Notes under the pieces: generated by a model
The model's input: only the letters and a program-made list of their open reading frames with translations
Told to the model about the DNA's origin: nothing
Database searches by the model: none
Translations under genes and position numbers: made by a program
In this document: one piece after another, positions 9,786 to 17,536 of the stretch
Numbering within the stretch: the stretch's first letter is position 1
Layout of the letters: the number at the start of each line of letters is the position of its first letter
DNA from: an uncultured Opitutales bacterium
GTDB lineage: Bacteria > Verrucomicrobiota > Verrucomicrobiia > Opitutales > Intestinicryptomonadaceae
Assembly: GCA_934613645.1 (NCBI GenBank)
Contig: CAKTTC010000013.1
Span: forward strand, 1-61,303
Length of the DNA stretch: 61,303 nt
Direction: 5' to 3'

Positions 9786-10829
9786 ATGCGTTCCGTTATG
9801 AAGGCGTTTTTTATTGCGATTGTAGCCGCGCTCTTGGCGGGAATCGGGTTCGCGGAGGAAGCGGGGTGTCTGAGAAAATCGGATATGCCCAAGAGGCTGC
9901 TCGATTCCCCCGAAACGGCGAACGCCGAAATGCTGCTTTTTGTCAATTCGCAATTCGGCGAAACCGCGCTGTTTTTCGGACGCAAAAACGGCGGATTTTT
10001 TGTGCGCAAAATATCGCGCCCGCAAAGGGAAAATGCGCGCGGCGCAATGCCGCTTCCGCGCAACGCCTACGAGGCAATTCAAAAAATCGCAACGCTTGAA
10101 GTGGCGGCGGCAAGCAAAAGCGTCAAGCTCGGGCTTGACGGGCACTACGCAGGCGCGGCGGTCAAAACGGGCGGAACGTGGGCGTGCGCCGAGGGCTGGG
10201 CGCACAACAATCCTCCGTATTTGCGGCACTTCAAACTTTTTCGGCTTGCGGAGGCGGTTTCGCGGGCAATAAACGCAAAGGCGGGCGAAAATTCGGCGGA
10301 AGAAATTCTCCGCCTTACCGACGAATTTTACAAAATCGACCGTTTTTACGGCAAATCGGGGTTTCTTAACGAATTGGCGGAAATGCTCGGACTGCGCAAC
10401 CCCGCAACAATAGCCGAGCTCGAGAGTTTGTGTGAGGAGCCGAAATGCGAATTTGAAATGCCGATGTCGGCGGAAAATCTTCCGCAAAAATTTCCGCAAA
10501 TTTGCAAACTTCGCCCAGTCGAAATTTTAATACGGCAGGGGGACGCGGTTGTAGTGCTTCCGTGGAAGTGCCCCGCAATGAACGCGGGTGAGAGCGTAAA
10601 AATAATCGTCGCCCCCGAAGACGTGAACGCCGAAATGGGCACAACCAAACCGAACTGCGCGGAAAGCCTAAAACTGTCGCCGCGCATTTGGCTGGTTGTA
10701 GGTTCGGGAAGCCCCGAAGATTCTATTTGTCGGAATCGGAGTCGGACTCACTCTTGGGAGAGTCGCAACAGCAGGAAGAAGCGGAAGGTGCTGCCGCTTC
10801 GGCGGAGGGTGCGGCTATCTTTGCGTTGA
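9786..10829 (+). CDS. Exported protein of unknown function with anomalous C terminus
   Basis: A 347-residue product with a signal peptide (MKAFFIAIVAALLAGIGFA, cleaved near residue 23). The next ATG at 9798 is an equally plausible start. Residues 25-310 are mixed alpha/beta with no domain I recognise. The last 30 or so codons turn into an Arg/Ser-rich string (SRKKRKVLPLRRRVRLSLR) because the frame runs 107 bases into the convergent DUF4282-type gene. The natural stop has probably been lost near 10720, or one of the two tails is artefactual. Confidence 0.6.
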   Translation: MRSVMKAFFIAIVAALLAGIGFAEEAGCLRKSDMPKRLLDSPETANAEMLLFVNSQFGETALFFGRKNGGFFVRKISRPQRENARGAMPLPRNAYEAIQKIATLEVAAASKSVKLGLDGHYAGAAVKTGGTWACAEGWAHNNPPYLRHFKLFRLAEAVSRAINAKAGENSAEEILRLTDEFYKIDRFYGKSGFLNELAEMLGLRNPATIAELESLCEEPKCEFEMPMSAENLPQKFPQICKLRPVEILIRQGDAVVVLPWKCPAMNAGESVKIIVAPEDVNAEMGTTKPNCAESLKLSPRIWLVVGSGSPEDSICRNRSRTHSWESRNSRKKRKVLPLRRRVRLSLR

Positions 10830-11082
10830 TTGCCGAAAGCTTGTTGTAGATACCCACAACCAAATACACAAACTCTATCTGTATTCTGAAAACGAGCATT
10901 GCAAGGGGCGTGCCTATAATCACCGTAAACAGCCCGCCGAAAAACGAGTTTGCCATTTCCGAAAGCCCGTAAAGCACGCCCACTATGCCGATAAACGTTA
11001 CGCCTACCCTGTAAATCCAAAGCAGCAAATCGGTAAGAACGAGCTTGTCGAGCGAATACATATCCCTGAAAAATTTGTTCAT
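10723..11082 (-). CDS. DUF4282-like membrane protein
   Basis: A 119-residue protein with two hydrophobic segments (about 20-45 and 55-85) of the kind seen in DUF4282, ending in FRIQIEFVYLVVGIYNKL. A disordered Ala/Ser tail follows, with CCC and an acidic Ser/Asp end. The start at 11082 (MNKFFRDMYSL) has AAAGGA seven bases upstream; the ORF extension to 11127 lacks one. Function is unknown. Its 3' end overlaps the convergent gene at 9786. Confidence 0.7.
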   Translation of the reverse strand: MNKFFRDMYSLDKLVLTDLLLWIYRVGVTFIGIVGVLYGLSEMANSFFGGLFTVIIGTPLAMLVFRIQIEFVYLVVGIYNKLSAINAKIAAPSAEAAAPSASSCCCDSPKSESDSDSDK

Positions 11083-11237
11083 ATTTTTTTCCTTTTGTTT
11101 CAAAAACCTTTGTTGCAAAGCAGCCAAGTATTGAAGTTATCGTCGGTTTTTATGCAAGCTTTAAATGGTTTTTGTGCTTGAAAAGCGGAGCGCGAAAATT
11201 CTATTGTTCGGATGTGTCAAACTGCGGAATGCGTGTT

Positions 11238-12248
11238 ATGGAATTTTTACCCGAAATCTGTTTCTTTTTTCTGGCGGCGAACCTCGCGGCTTTTTTGATT
11301 GCTGCGGCGGGGTGCGCGGGCGCGGGAATCAATTATGCGTTTGTCCGAAACGAAGACGCGCGCCGACGCGCCTTTGAAGCGGCGCGCAAAAACGCCCCTT
11401 TAACCGCCGCGTTGTTTGTGTCGAATTTGGCCGCGCTTTATGCGGCATTCCCGACGGCGGGCGAAATCCTCCTTTCCAAAACGGTTCTGTCTTTCCCGCT
11501 TTTTGCGGGCTTTGCGGCAATGCTTGCCGCACAGGTTTTAAGCCCGCGCAAACGGCAACAACAACCGCAGGCATTCGGCGAAAACTTGCGCGCAAAAGCT
11601 TTGCCGATTGCCTCCTCGCTTTTTGCCGCCGCGCTGGGATTCGCTCTGGGAGCGGCTCTGGGCGGACAGGTCGGTGGGCGGTTTCCGTCGCCAAAGCTCG
11701 AAATTCTGAAATCCATAACGCCGCTTTCGCTTGTATGCGCGGTTTTTGTTCCGTGCTTTTTTGCGGCGCAGCACGCGCTTGCGGGGACTGTTTCGGCGGA
11801 GGGCGAAGCGCGCGCGGAATTCGCGAAAATTGCACAAAGAATGCTTGTGTGCCTGATATTCCTGTTTTTCGCGGTGATGTATGCAACATTCCATATGCTT
11901 GTTGCCGACCCGTTCAGGGCGGTCTTGGACAGCTACGCAATAAGCGCGGCAATAGCGGGCTGTTTTGCGGCGGCGCGCTTTGCCGTGTGGAAGGCGCAGC
12001 GCGGAAAGTTCGGCGCGGCAATTTTTGCGAATTCACTGTTTGCGCTGTGTGCGGCTCTGCTGCTTGCCGCATGCGCGTTTCCGTTTGTAATTCCGCCCGC
12101 CGAAAACTGCGGGTTCGAAGGGCTTTCAATAAAAACGGCGGCGGCGGGGCAAACGCGACTTCTGTTCGCGCTCGCTATTTCGGCGGCGGGCGTAGCCTGC
12201 GCGGCGGCGGCAGTGCGCAATTCCGCCAAACAAGACGCGTCAAAATAG
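11238..12248 (+). CDS. Polytopic membrane protein resembling cytochrome bd subunit II
   Basis: A 336-residue, Ala/Phe-rich protein with eight or nine predicted membrane segments. The start at 11238 (MEFLPEICFFF) has CGGAA about nine bases upstream. Its overall layout, and the FPFVIPP segment followed by a final helix, resemble CydB. However, the usual CydB N-terminal signature is not evident, and no cydA lies nearby. It may be a diverged CydB-like protein or an unrelated transporter; the resemblance is weak. Confidence 0.45.
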   Translation: MEFLPEICFFFLAANLAAFLIAAAGCAGAGINYAFVRNEDARRRAFEAARKNAPLTAALFVSNLAALYAAFPTAGEILLSKTVLSFPLFAGFAAMLAAQVLSPRKRQQQPQAFGENLRAKALPIASSLFAAALGFALGAALGGQVGGRFPSPKLEILKSITPLSLVCAVFVPCFFAAQHALAGTVSAEGEARAEFAKIAQRMLVCLIFLFFAVMYATFHMLVADPFRAVLDSYAISAAIAGCFAAARFAVWKAQRGKFGAAIFANSLFALCAALLLAACAFPFVIPPAENCGFEGLSIKTAAAGQTRLLFALAISAAGVACAAAAVRNSAKQDASK

Positions 12249-12351
12249 GGCGAAGCGGCGCGCAATCCGCCCGCCGAAATCGCAAAAAAAGCTTGCCCGC
12301 CAAGTGCGGCGGAATTACGATGTTTGGATTCTATCACCAACAATCTATATT

Positions 12352-13755
12352 ATGAAAAGCGAGATTTTGAAAAAATTGGCGGCGGTTGCCGTTTTGTGTG
12401 CGGTCTGTATTTCGGCATTTGCGGCGCAGGCGCGCGAGCTTAAGCCCGTAAAATACGTGTTCCTGTTCATCGGAGACGGAATGTCGATTCCGCAGCGAAT
12501 GATGACCGACGAATACCTCAAGCTAAGCGGCCAAAAAGAGCTTCTGATAAACAACCTCCCCAACAACGCCGTAACCTACACGCGTTCGGCAAACTCCTTC
12601 ATAACCGACTCCGCCGCAAGCGGCACTGCAATAGCCTGCGGCGGCAAAACAAACAACGGGCGCGTGGGCGTTTCCGCAACGGGCGAACGCTTTGAATCGG
12701 TCGCGGAGACGGCCAAGAAAAACGGCAGAAAAGTGGGAGTTATAACGAGCGTTACAATCAACCACGCAACCCCCGCCGCGTTCTACGCGCACAACGACAG
12801 CCGCGGCAACTACTACAAAATAGCCCTCGATATGATAGCGTCAAACTTCGACTTCTTCGGCGGCGGCGGAATCGGCAGCTCCTACAAGAGCGAAGCGGGC
12901 GGCAAAAAAAGCGACGCCTACAAACTCGCCGAAGAGGCGGGCTACAAGGTCTTCAGGGGCAAAAAGGCACTCGACGGCGTTAAAAAAGGTTGCGGCAAAG
13001 TTATGGCGTTTGCCTCCGACGGCGCGCTTCCCTACGCAATCGACGACCCCTCCGGCCCGCGCATAGCCGAATTCACGCAAAAGGCAATCGAAGTTTTGGA
13101 CAACCCCGAAGGCTTCTTCATCATGGTTGAGGGCGGCAAAATCGACTGGATGTGCCACGCCAACGACGCCGCCACGGTTATCGGCGAAGTGCTCGATTTC
13201 GACAGGGCGGTAAAAGTTGCGCTCGACTTCCAAAAAGCGCACCCCGACGAAACGCTTGTTGTCGTAACGGGAGACCACGAAACGGGCGGACTTACGCTCG
13301 GCTTTGCGGGCACGGGCTATGCGTCGCACATTCAGCTACTTGCAAACCAGAAAAATTCGCGCGACGTCACGACCAACAAATTCAGAAAAATCCTCGCCGC
13401 CGACGCCGATATGACGTTCGAAAAATTCCGCCCCGCAATAACCGAGGCGTTCGGCTTCAAGTTCTCGGGCGATGCAAAAAAAGACAGAATGGTGCTCTCC
13501 CAAAAGGAGATTGCAAAAATCCGCGACAGCTTCGACAAAAACATCAAGGGCAAGAAACCCGAAAGCAAAAACGTGATGAAGTTCGTCAACACGCTCATCT
13601 TGACTTTGGACAACAAAGCGTCAATCGGCTGGACTTCCAACGCGCACACCGCCCTGCCCGTAAGCACGACCGCGACGGGCGCGCAAAGCGGCGCGTTCAA
13701 CGGAACTATCGACAACACAGACATCGCAAAGCTGCTCAAACAGGCAGTCAAATAG
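12352..13755 (+). CDS. Secreted alkaline phosphatase
   Basis: A 467-residue PhoA-family phosphomonoesterase with a signal peptide (to about residue 28), acting outside the cytoplasm to free phosphate. The metal-site Asp lies in FIGDGMS (D42) and the phosphorylated Ser in ITDSAASGTA (S87). HATPAAFYAHNDSR, GGKIDWMCHANDAA and VTGDHETGGL supply the other zinc/magnesium ligands, and the last His is in NAHTALPV. All catalytic motifs are intact. The start at 12352 begins the signal peptide; the extension to 12304 is leader. The YibE/F gene follows after three bases. Confidence 0.93.
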   Translation: MKSEILKKLAAVAVLCAVCISAFAAQARELKPVKYVFLFIGDGMSIPQRMMTDEYLKLSGQKELLINNLPNNAVTYTRSANSFITDSAASGTAIACGGKTNNGRVGVSATGERFESVAETAKKNGRKVGVITSVTINHATPAAFYAHNDSRGNYYKIALDMIASNFDFFGGGGIGSSYKSEAGGKKSDAYKLAEEAGYKVFRGKKALDGVKKGCGKVMAFASDGALPYAIDDPSGPRIAEFTQKAIEVLDNPEGFFIMVEGGKIDWMCHANDAATVIGEVLDFDRAVKVALDFQKAHPDETLVVVTGDHETGGLTLGFAGTGYASHIQLLANQKNSRDVTTNKFRKILAADADMTFEKFRPAITEAFGFKFSGDAKKDRMVLSQKEIAKIRDSFDKNIKGKKPESKNVMKFVNTLILTLDNKASIGWTSNAHTALPVSTTATGAQSGAFNGTIDNTDIAKLLKQAVK

Positions 13756-13758
13756 GGA

Positions 13759-14910
13759 ATGTCTATTCTTTCAAAACCGTTTTGGGGCAACGCCGTAGCC
13801 GTTCTGGTTTTCGGCGTTGCGTGCGTTTTCATGGCGGCTATTCCCCCCTACAATTCCGCCCCGCAGGAGGGCATAAAGCAGCGCGCACGCGTGCTTGAAT
13901 GCGACAATTCAAACGTGTTCAGCGTGGGGCTTCTGCTGCGCGGGGAGCAGTCGCTGAAGCTGGAAATTCTTTCGGGCGAACACAGGGGCGAAGTGTTCAA
14001 CGGCGTGAACGTGCTGCGCTCGCAAATGGATTTGGACAAGGTTTTCGAGGCGGGCGATACCGCGCTTGCTGCAGTCCCGCACGGGGCGCGCGCCGACCGC
14101 GACACAATCAACGCGCAAGACTACTACCGCGCGGGATACATGGCGGCGTTGTTCGGGCTGTTCGCGCTAATGCTGCTTGTTTTCGCGGGAATGACGGGGC
14201 TGAAGGCGTTGGTGTCTTTCGTGTTCTCGTGCCTTGTAATCTGGAAGTTCGTAGTGCCGATGTGTCTGGACGGAATAAACCCGATATGGGTCTGCTTTGC
14301 GGCGGTTTTCGTCCTGTCGGCGGCCATAATATTTCTCGTGGCGGGCTTCACGCGCAAGGGCTGGACGGCGTTTGCGGGCACAATGCTTGGCGTGCTTGCA
14401 AGTTGCGCAACGGCGTATTTGTTTGCAAAACTTTTCAAGATAAACGGCGCAATTATGCCGTTTTCGCAGGCGTTGCTGTATTCGGGCTTCGAGGATTTGA
14501 GCATTGCCGACATCTACATAGGCGCGATTTTCCTTTCGTCGTCGGGCGCGGTTATGGATCTGAGTATGGACGTTGCCGCGGGAATGAACGAACTTGTTTT
14601 GCGCAATCCCGAAATTTCCGCGCGCAAGCTGCTGCGCTCGGGACTGCGCATAGGAAGACTTGTTGTGGGCACAATGTCAACCACGCTTCTGCTGGCGTAT
14701 TCGGGCGGATACCTCACGCTTATGATGGCGTTTGCAGCCCAGGGCGTGGAGCCGCTGGATTTCCTCAACAACCCGTATGTTGCAAGCGAGTCGGTAAAAA
14801 CGCTTGTAGGCTCTTTCGGGCTTGTTCTGGTAGCTCCGTTTACCGCGTTTGCGGGCGCGGCGATTTTCGGCGCAAGGCCGCGCGGCGGAGGCACTCCTTC
14901 GCTGAAATAG
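13759..14910 (+). CDS. YibE/F-family membrane protein
   Basis: A 383-residue protein matching the YibE/F family: an N-terminal membrane segment, a small extracytoplasmic beta domain (about residues 35-115) and about seven further membrane helices. Family-typical stretches are FEDLSIADIYIGAIFLSSSG, AVMDLSMDVAAGMNEL and GTMSTTLLLAYSGGYL. The family has been suggested to take part in export, but no substrate is known. It starts three bases after the phosphatase stop, so the two are probably co-transcribed. Confidence 0.85.
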   Translation: MSILSKPFWGNAVAVLVFGVACVFMAAIPPYNSAPQEGIKQRARVLECDNSNVFSVGLLLRGEQSLKLEILSGEHRGEVFNGVNVLRSQMDLDKVFEAGDTALAAVPHGARADRDTINAQDYYRAGYMAALFGLFALMLLVFAGMTGLKALVSFVFSCLVIWKFVVPMCLDGINPIWVCFAAVFVLSAAIIFLVAGFTRKGWTAFAGTMLGVLASCATAYLFAKLFKINGAIMPFSQALLYSGFEDLSIADIYIGAIFLSSSGAVMDLSMDVAAGMNELVLRNPEISARKLLRSGLRIGRLVVGTMSTTLLLAYSGGYLTLMMAFAAQGVEPLDFLNNPYVASESVKTLVGSFGLVLVAPFTAFAGAAIFGARPRGGGTPSLK

Positions 14911-15036
14911 CCTAATTCGCGCGTGTGCGCGGCTGACGGCACTCTGCAAAAAACGACGCCGAAAGAGCATAAAAAACTTGAAAGAAAATCCGATAATCCT
15001 TAGAAATTGCGGCACAGAAAAACAATTTCTACTACT

Positions 15037-16029
15037 ATGGATATGTCAAAAATCCTTTCGAACACCGCGTTGGGCATAGACCTCGGCGGAAGCAAAATTC
15101 TGGCGGTCGTAACCGACGCCGAAAACAACGTGATTGCGTCGGCGAAAAACCCGACCGACGCCTCCCTCCCGCCCGATGGCATAGTAAAGGCAATGAAAGC
15201 CACGGCCGCAGAGGCGTTGGCAAAGTTGGGGCTGAAAATAGCCGACGTCGATTTTGCGGGCGCGGCAGTCCCCTCCCCCGTAGACCCCGCTACGGGCGAG
15301 GCGTTGTTCGCCACCAATTTAAGCTGGAAGAAGGCTTCGTTTAAAACGCTTCTTAAGCGCGAATTCGGGCGCGACGTTGTTCTGGGCAACGACGGCAATT
15401 TGGGAATTTTGGGCGAACACTTCTGCGGCGCGGCAAAGGGCTATTCGTCTTCGGTCGGCTACTTTATCGGAACGGGGCTCGGCGGCGGAATAATAGTAAA
15501 CAACGAGCTTCTTCTCGGCAAGTCGGGAATGGCGGCGGAGCTTGGGCACGCAATAATCGCCACGGGCGGACGCCGCTGCGGGTGCGGGCACAGGGGCTGC
15601 GCCGAAGCCTATTGCAGTAAGCTGGCGTTCGTAAAGGCGTTGAAAAAAGAGGTTTTCAAGCGCGGCAACAAAACGTCGCTGCCCGCCGACAAGTTCGACA
15701 AAAACTCGAAGAACATCAAAAGCAAATACCTTGTCCGTGCCTACGCCGAGGGAGACCCGTCGGTGCGAAAAGTTGTTGACAAGGGGCTGCGCATGCTCGG
15801 CGTTGCAATGGCGTCTACCTGCGCGGTTGTCGCGCCCGAGTGCATTGTATTGGGCGGCGGCTTTGCGGTCTCAATGGGAGAGGCTGTTTTGCCGCCCGTG
15901 GAAATGTCGTTTGCGCAGCATTTGTTCGGAATGAACCCGAAGTCGATACCCATCAAGCTTTCGACGCTCGGCGACAACGCCGTGGCGGTCGGGGCTACAA
16001 TACTCGCGCGGAAGGCGGCGCAAAAATGA
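15037..16029 (+). CDS. ROK-family sugar kinase
   Basis: A 330-residue ROK kinase, most likely phosphorylating glucose or a related hexose with ATP. The phosphate-1 loop is GIDLGGSKI near the N terminus. The catalytic Asp lies in VLGNDGNLG, the sugar loop in IGTGLGGGI, and the ROK zinc motif in CGCGHRGCAE with ELGH just before it. An insertion of about 25 residues after the zinc motif (around KSLPADKFDKNSK-like basic sequence) is longer than in typical glucokinases. I chose ATG 15037; 15043 is possible. Its stop overlaps the next start by four bases (ATGA), suggesting translational coupling. Confidence 0.9.
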   Translation: MDMSKILSNTALGIDLGGSKILAVVTDAENNVIASAKNPTDASLPPDGIVKAMKATAAEALAKLGLKIADVDFAGAAVPSPVDPATGEALFATNLSWKKASFKTLLKREFGRDVVLGNDGNLGILGEHFCGAAKGYSSSVGYFIGTGLGGGIIVNNELLLGKSGMAAELGHAIIATGGRRCGCGHRGCAEAYCSKLAFVKALKKEVFKRGNKTSLPADKFDKNSKNIKSKYLVRAYAEGDPSVRKVVDKGLRMLGVAMASTCAVVAPECIVLGGGFAVSMGEAVLPPVEMSFAQHLFGMNPKSIPIKLSTLGDNAVAVGATILARKAAQK

Positions 16030-17534
16030 AGAACACGCTTGCGGCAATAGACGTTGGGGCGCATTCGGTTCGCATGCTGATTGTGGAGGCCGACGAACGC
16101 GACGGCTCATACGAAGCTATAGAGGAGCTTGAAGTTCCCGTGCCGCTTGGCTCGGACGTGTTCAAAACGGGGAAAATCTCGAACCACTCGGTGGAGCTGC
16201 TGTGCTCCGTAATGAAGAAATTCAGGACAAAGCTCGACGAATACAAAATCTCCGAATACAGGGCGATAGCCACAAGCGCAGTGCGCGAGGCCGTCAACGC
16301 CGACGTCTGTCTGGAGCGCATTCTGCACTGCTCGGGGATAAGGCTTAAAATCTTCACGGGCGCGGACGAGGCGCGGCTGGGCTATCTGATTGTAAAAAAC
16401 AACATTCCCGCGTCGTTCGGGTTCGAGAAACAAAAGGTTATGCTCGCCGACATCGGCACGGGCGCGTGCCAAGTAAGCGCGTATGAAAACGGCGTAATAA
16501 GATTCACGGAAACGGTCAGGATAGGCACTCTCAGGCTTGTTGAAAACCTCTCCGACACCTCCGCGCCCTCCGCGCGCATAGAGTATCTCGCGCCGATGAT
16601 TGCCTCGGCCTTCGGCGAAATGGAATACCTCTCCGAAAGACTTGACTGCGACTGGCTCATTCTTGCGGGGGCGTCGGTGCGCGCAGTGTTCGATATGGCG
16701 GGCGGCAAAAACGGCGCAAAGGCGGTGGCGTCGCTCAAAAGGGAACAGTTCGAAAAAATAATGCAGAAAGCCGCGTCTATGACGGTGGAGGAAATCGTCA
16801 GAAAATGCGGAATAAAGTCGGACTTGGCGGAGGCTGTTTTGCCCTGCTGCCTGATGATAGACAAGCTTATGCGCCTTACGGGCGCGGGCAAAATAGTAGC
16901 CCCCTCAATCTCCACAAAATACGCCCTCGTGGAGGACTACATTGCCGAACACGTCTCAAAGCGCGATTTCTTCGAGCCTCAAATACTGGGAATGAGCATG
17001 CAGACGGCGTTGCGCTACGGCTGCGACCCCCAGAGAACAAAGCGCGTTGCGGAGTTCGCCGAAACGCTTTTCGGGCAGACGCAAAGCCTGCACGGCCTCG
17101 ACCCGCGCGACCTGCTTCTGCTTAAAGTGGCGGCAATGCTCCACAAAACGGGGCTTTTCATTTCGAATCAGGCATACCACAAACACAGTTTTTATGTGGT
17201 CTCCAACACCGATATTGCGGGGCTTTCCGCCGAAGAGCGCAAAACGGTTGCGCTGATTGCGCGCTACCACCGCAAGTCGCTGCCCAAGCCGCAGCACTCC
17301 GAATATATGTCGCTGCCCGCCGAAAGGCGTTTTGCGGTCAACAAGCTGGCGGGCATTCTGCGGCTTGCGTGCGGGCTTGCCGACGCGTATCCCGACGGCG
17401 CGCGGCTTAAACTGCGCTTCGGGCGCGGGGTTGTGTGTGTCGACGGAAACGCGCGCTCGCGCGGCGCGGACACTTCCGGGATAGACACGTCGCTTTTCCA
17501 ATACGCATTTGCAACGAAAATAATTTTCTCCTGA
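16026..17534 (+). CDS. ppx: Exopolyphosphatase, Ppx/GppA family
   Basis: A 502-residue member of the ASKHA Ppx/GppA phosphatases, which release phosphate from polyphosphate or pppGpp. The N-terminal phosphate loop is AAIDVGAHSVRMLIVE, the second loop is LADIGTGACQV (Asp-Ile-Gly-Thr-Gly), and RAIATSAVREA is family-typical. The C-terminal half (about 320-490) is an HD-like helical domain with AAMLHKTG and ARYHRKS. It overlaps the ROK gene by four bases and ends two bases before ppk, which supports a polyphosphate role over pppGpp. Confidence 0.9.
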   Translation: MKNTLAAIDVGAHSVRMLIVEADERDGSYEAIEELEVPVPLGSDVFKTGKISNHSVELLCSVMKKFRTKLDEYKISEYRAIATSAVREAVNADVCLERILHCSGIRLKIFTGADEARLGYLIVKNNIPASFGFEKQKVMLADIGTGACQVSAYENGVIRFTETVRIGTLRLVENLSDTSAPSARIEYLAPMIASAFGEMEYLSERLDCDWLILAGASVRAVFDMAGGKNGAKAVASLKREQFEKIMQKAASMTVEEIVRKCGIKSDLAEAVLPCCLMIDKLMRLTGAGKIVAPSISTKYALVEDYIAEHVSKRDFFEPQILGMSMQTALRYGCDPQRTKRVAEFAETLFGQTQSLHGLDPRDLLLLKVAAMLHKTGLFISNQAYHKHSFYVVSNTDIAGLSAEERKTVALIARYHRKSLPKPQHSEYMSLPAERRFAVNKLAGILRLACGLADAYPDGARLKLRFGRGVVCVDGNARSRGADTSGIDTSLFQYAFATKIIFS

Positions 17535-17536
17535 CG

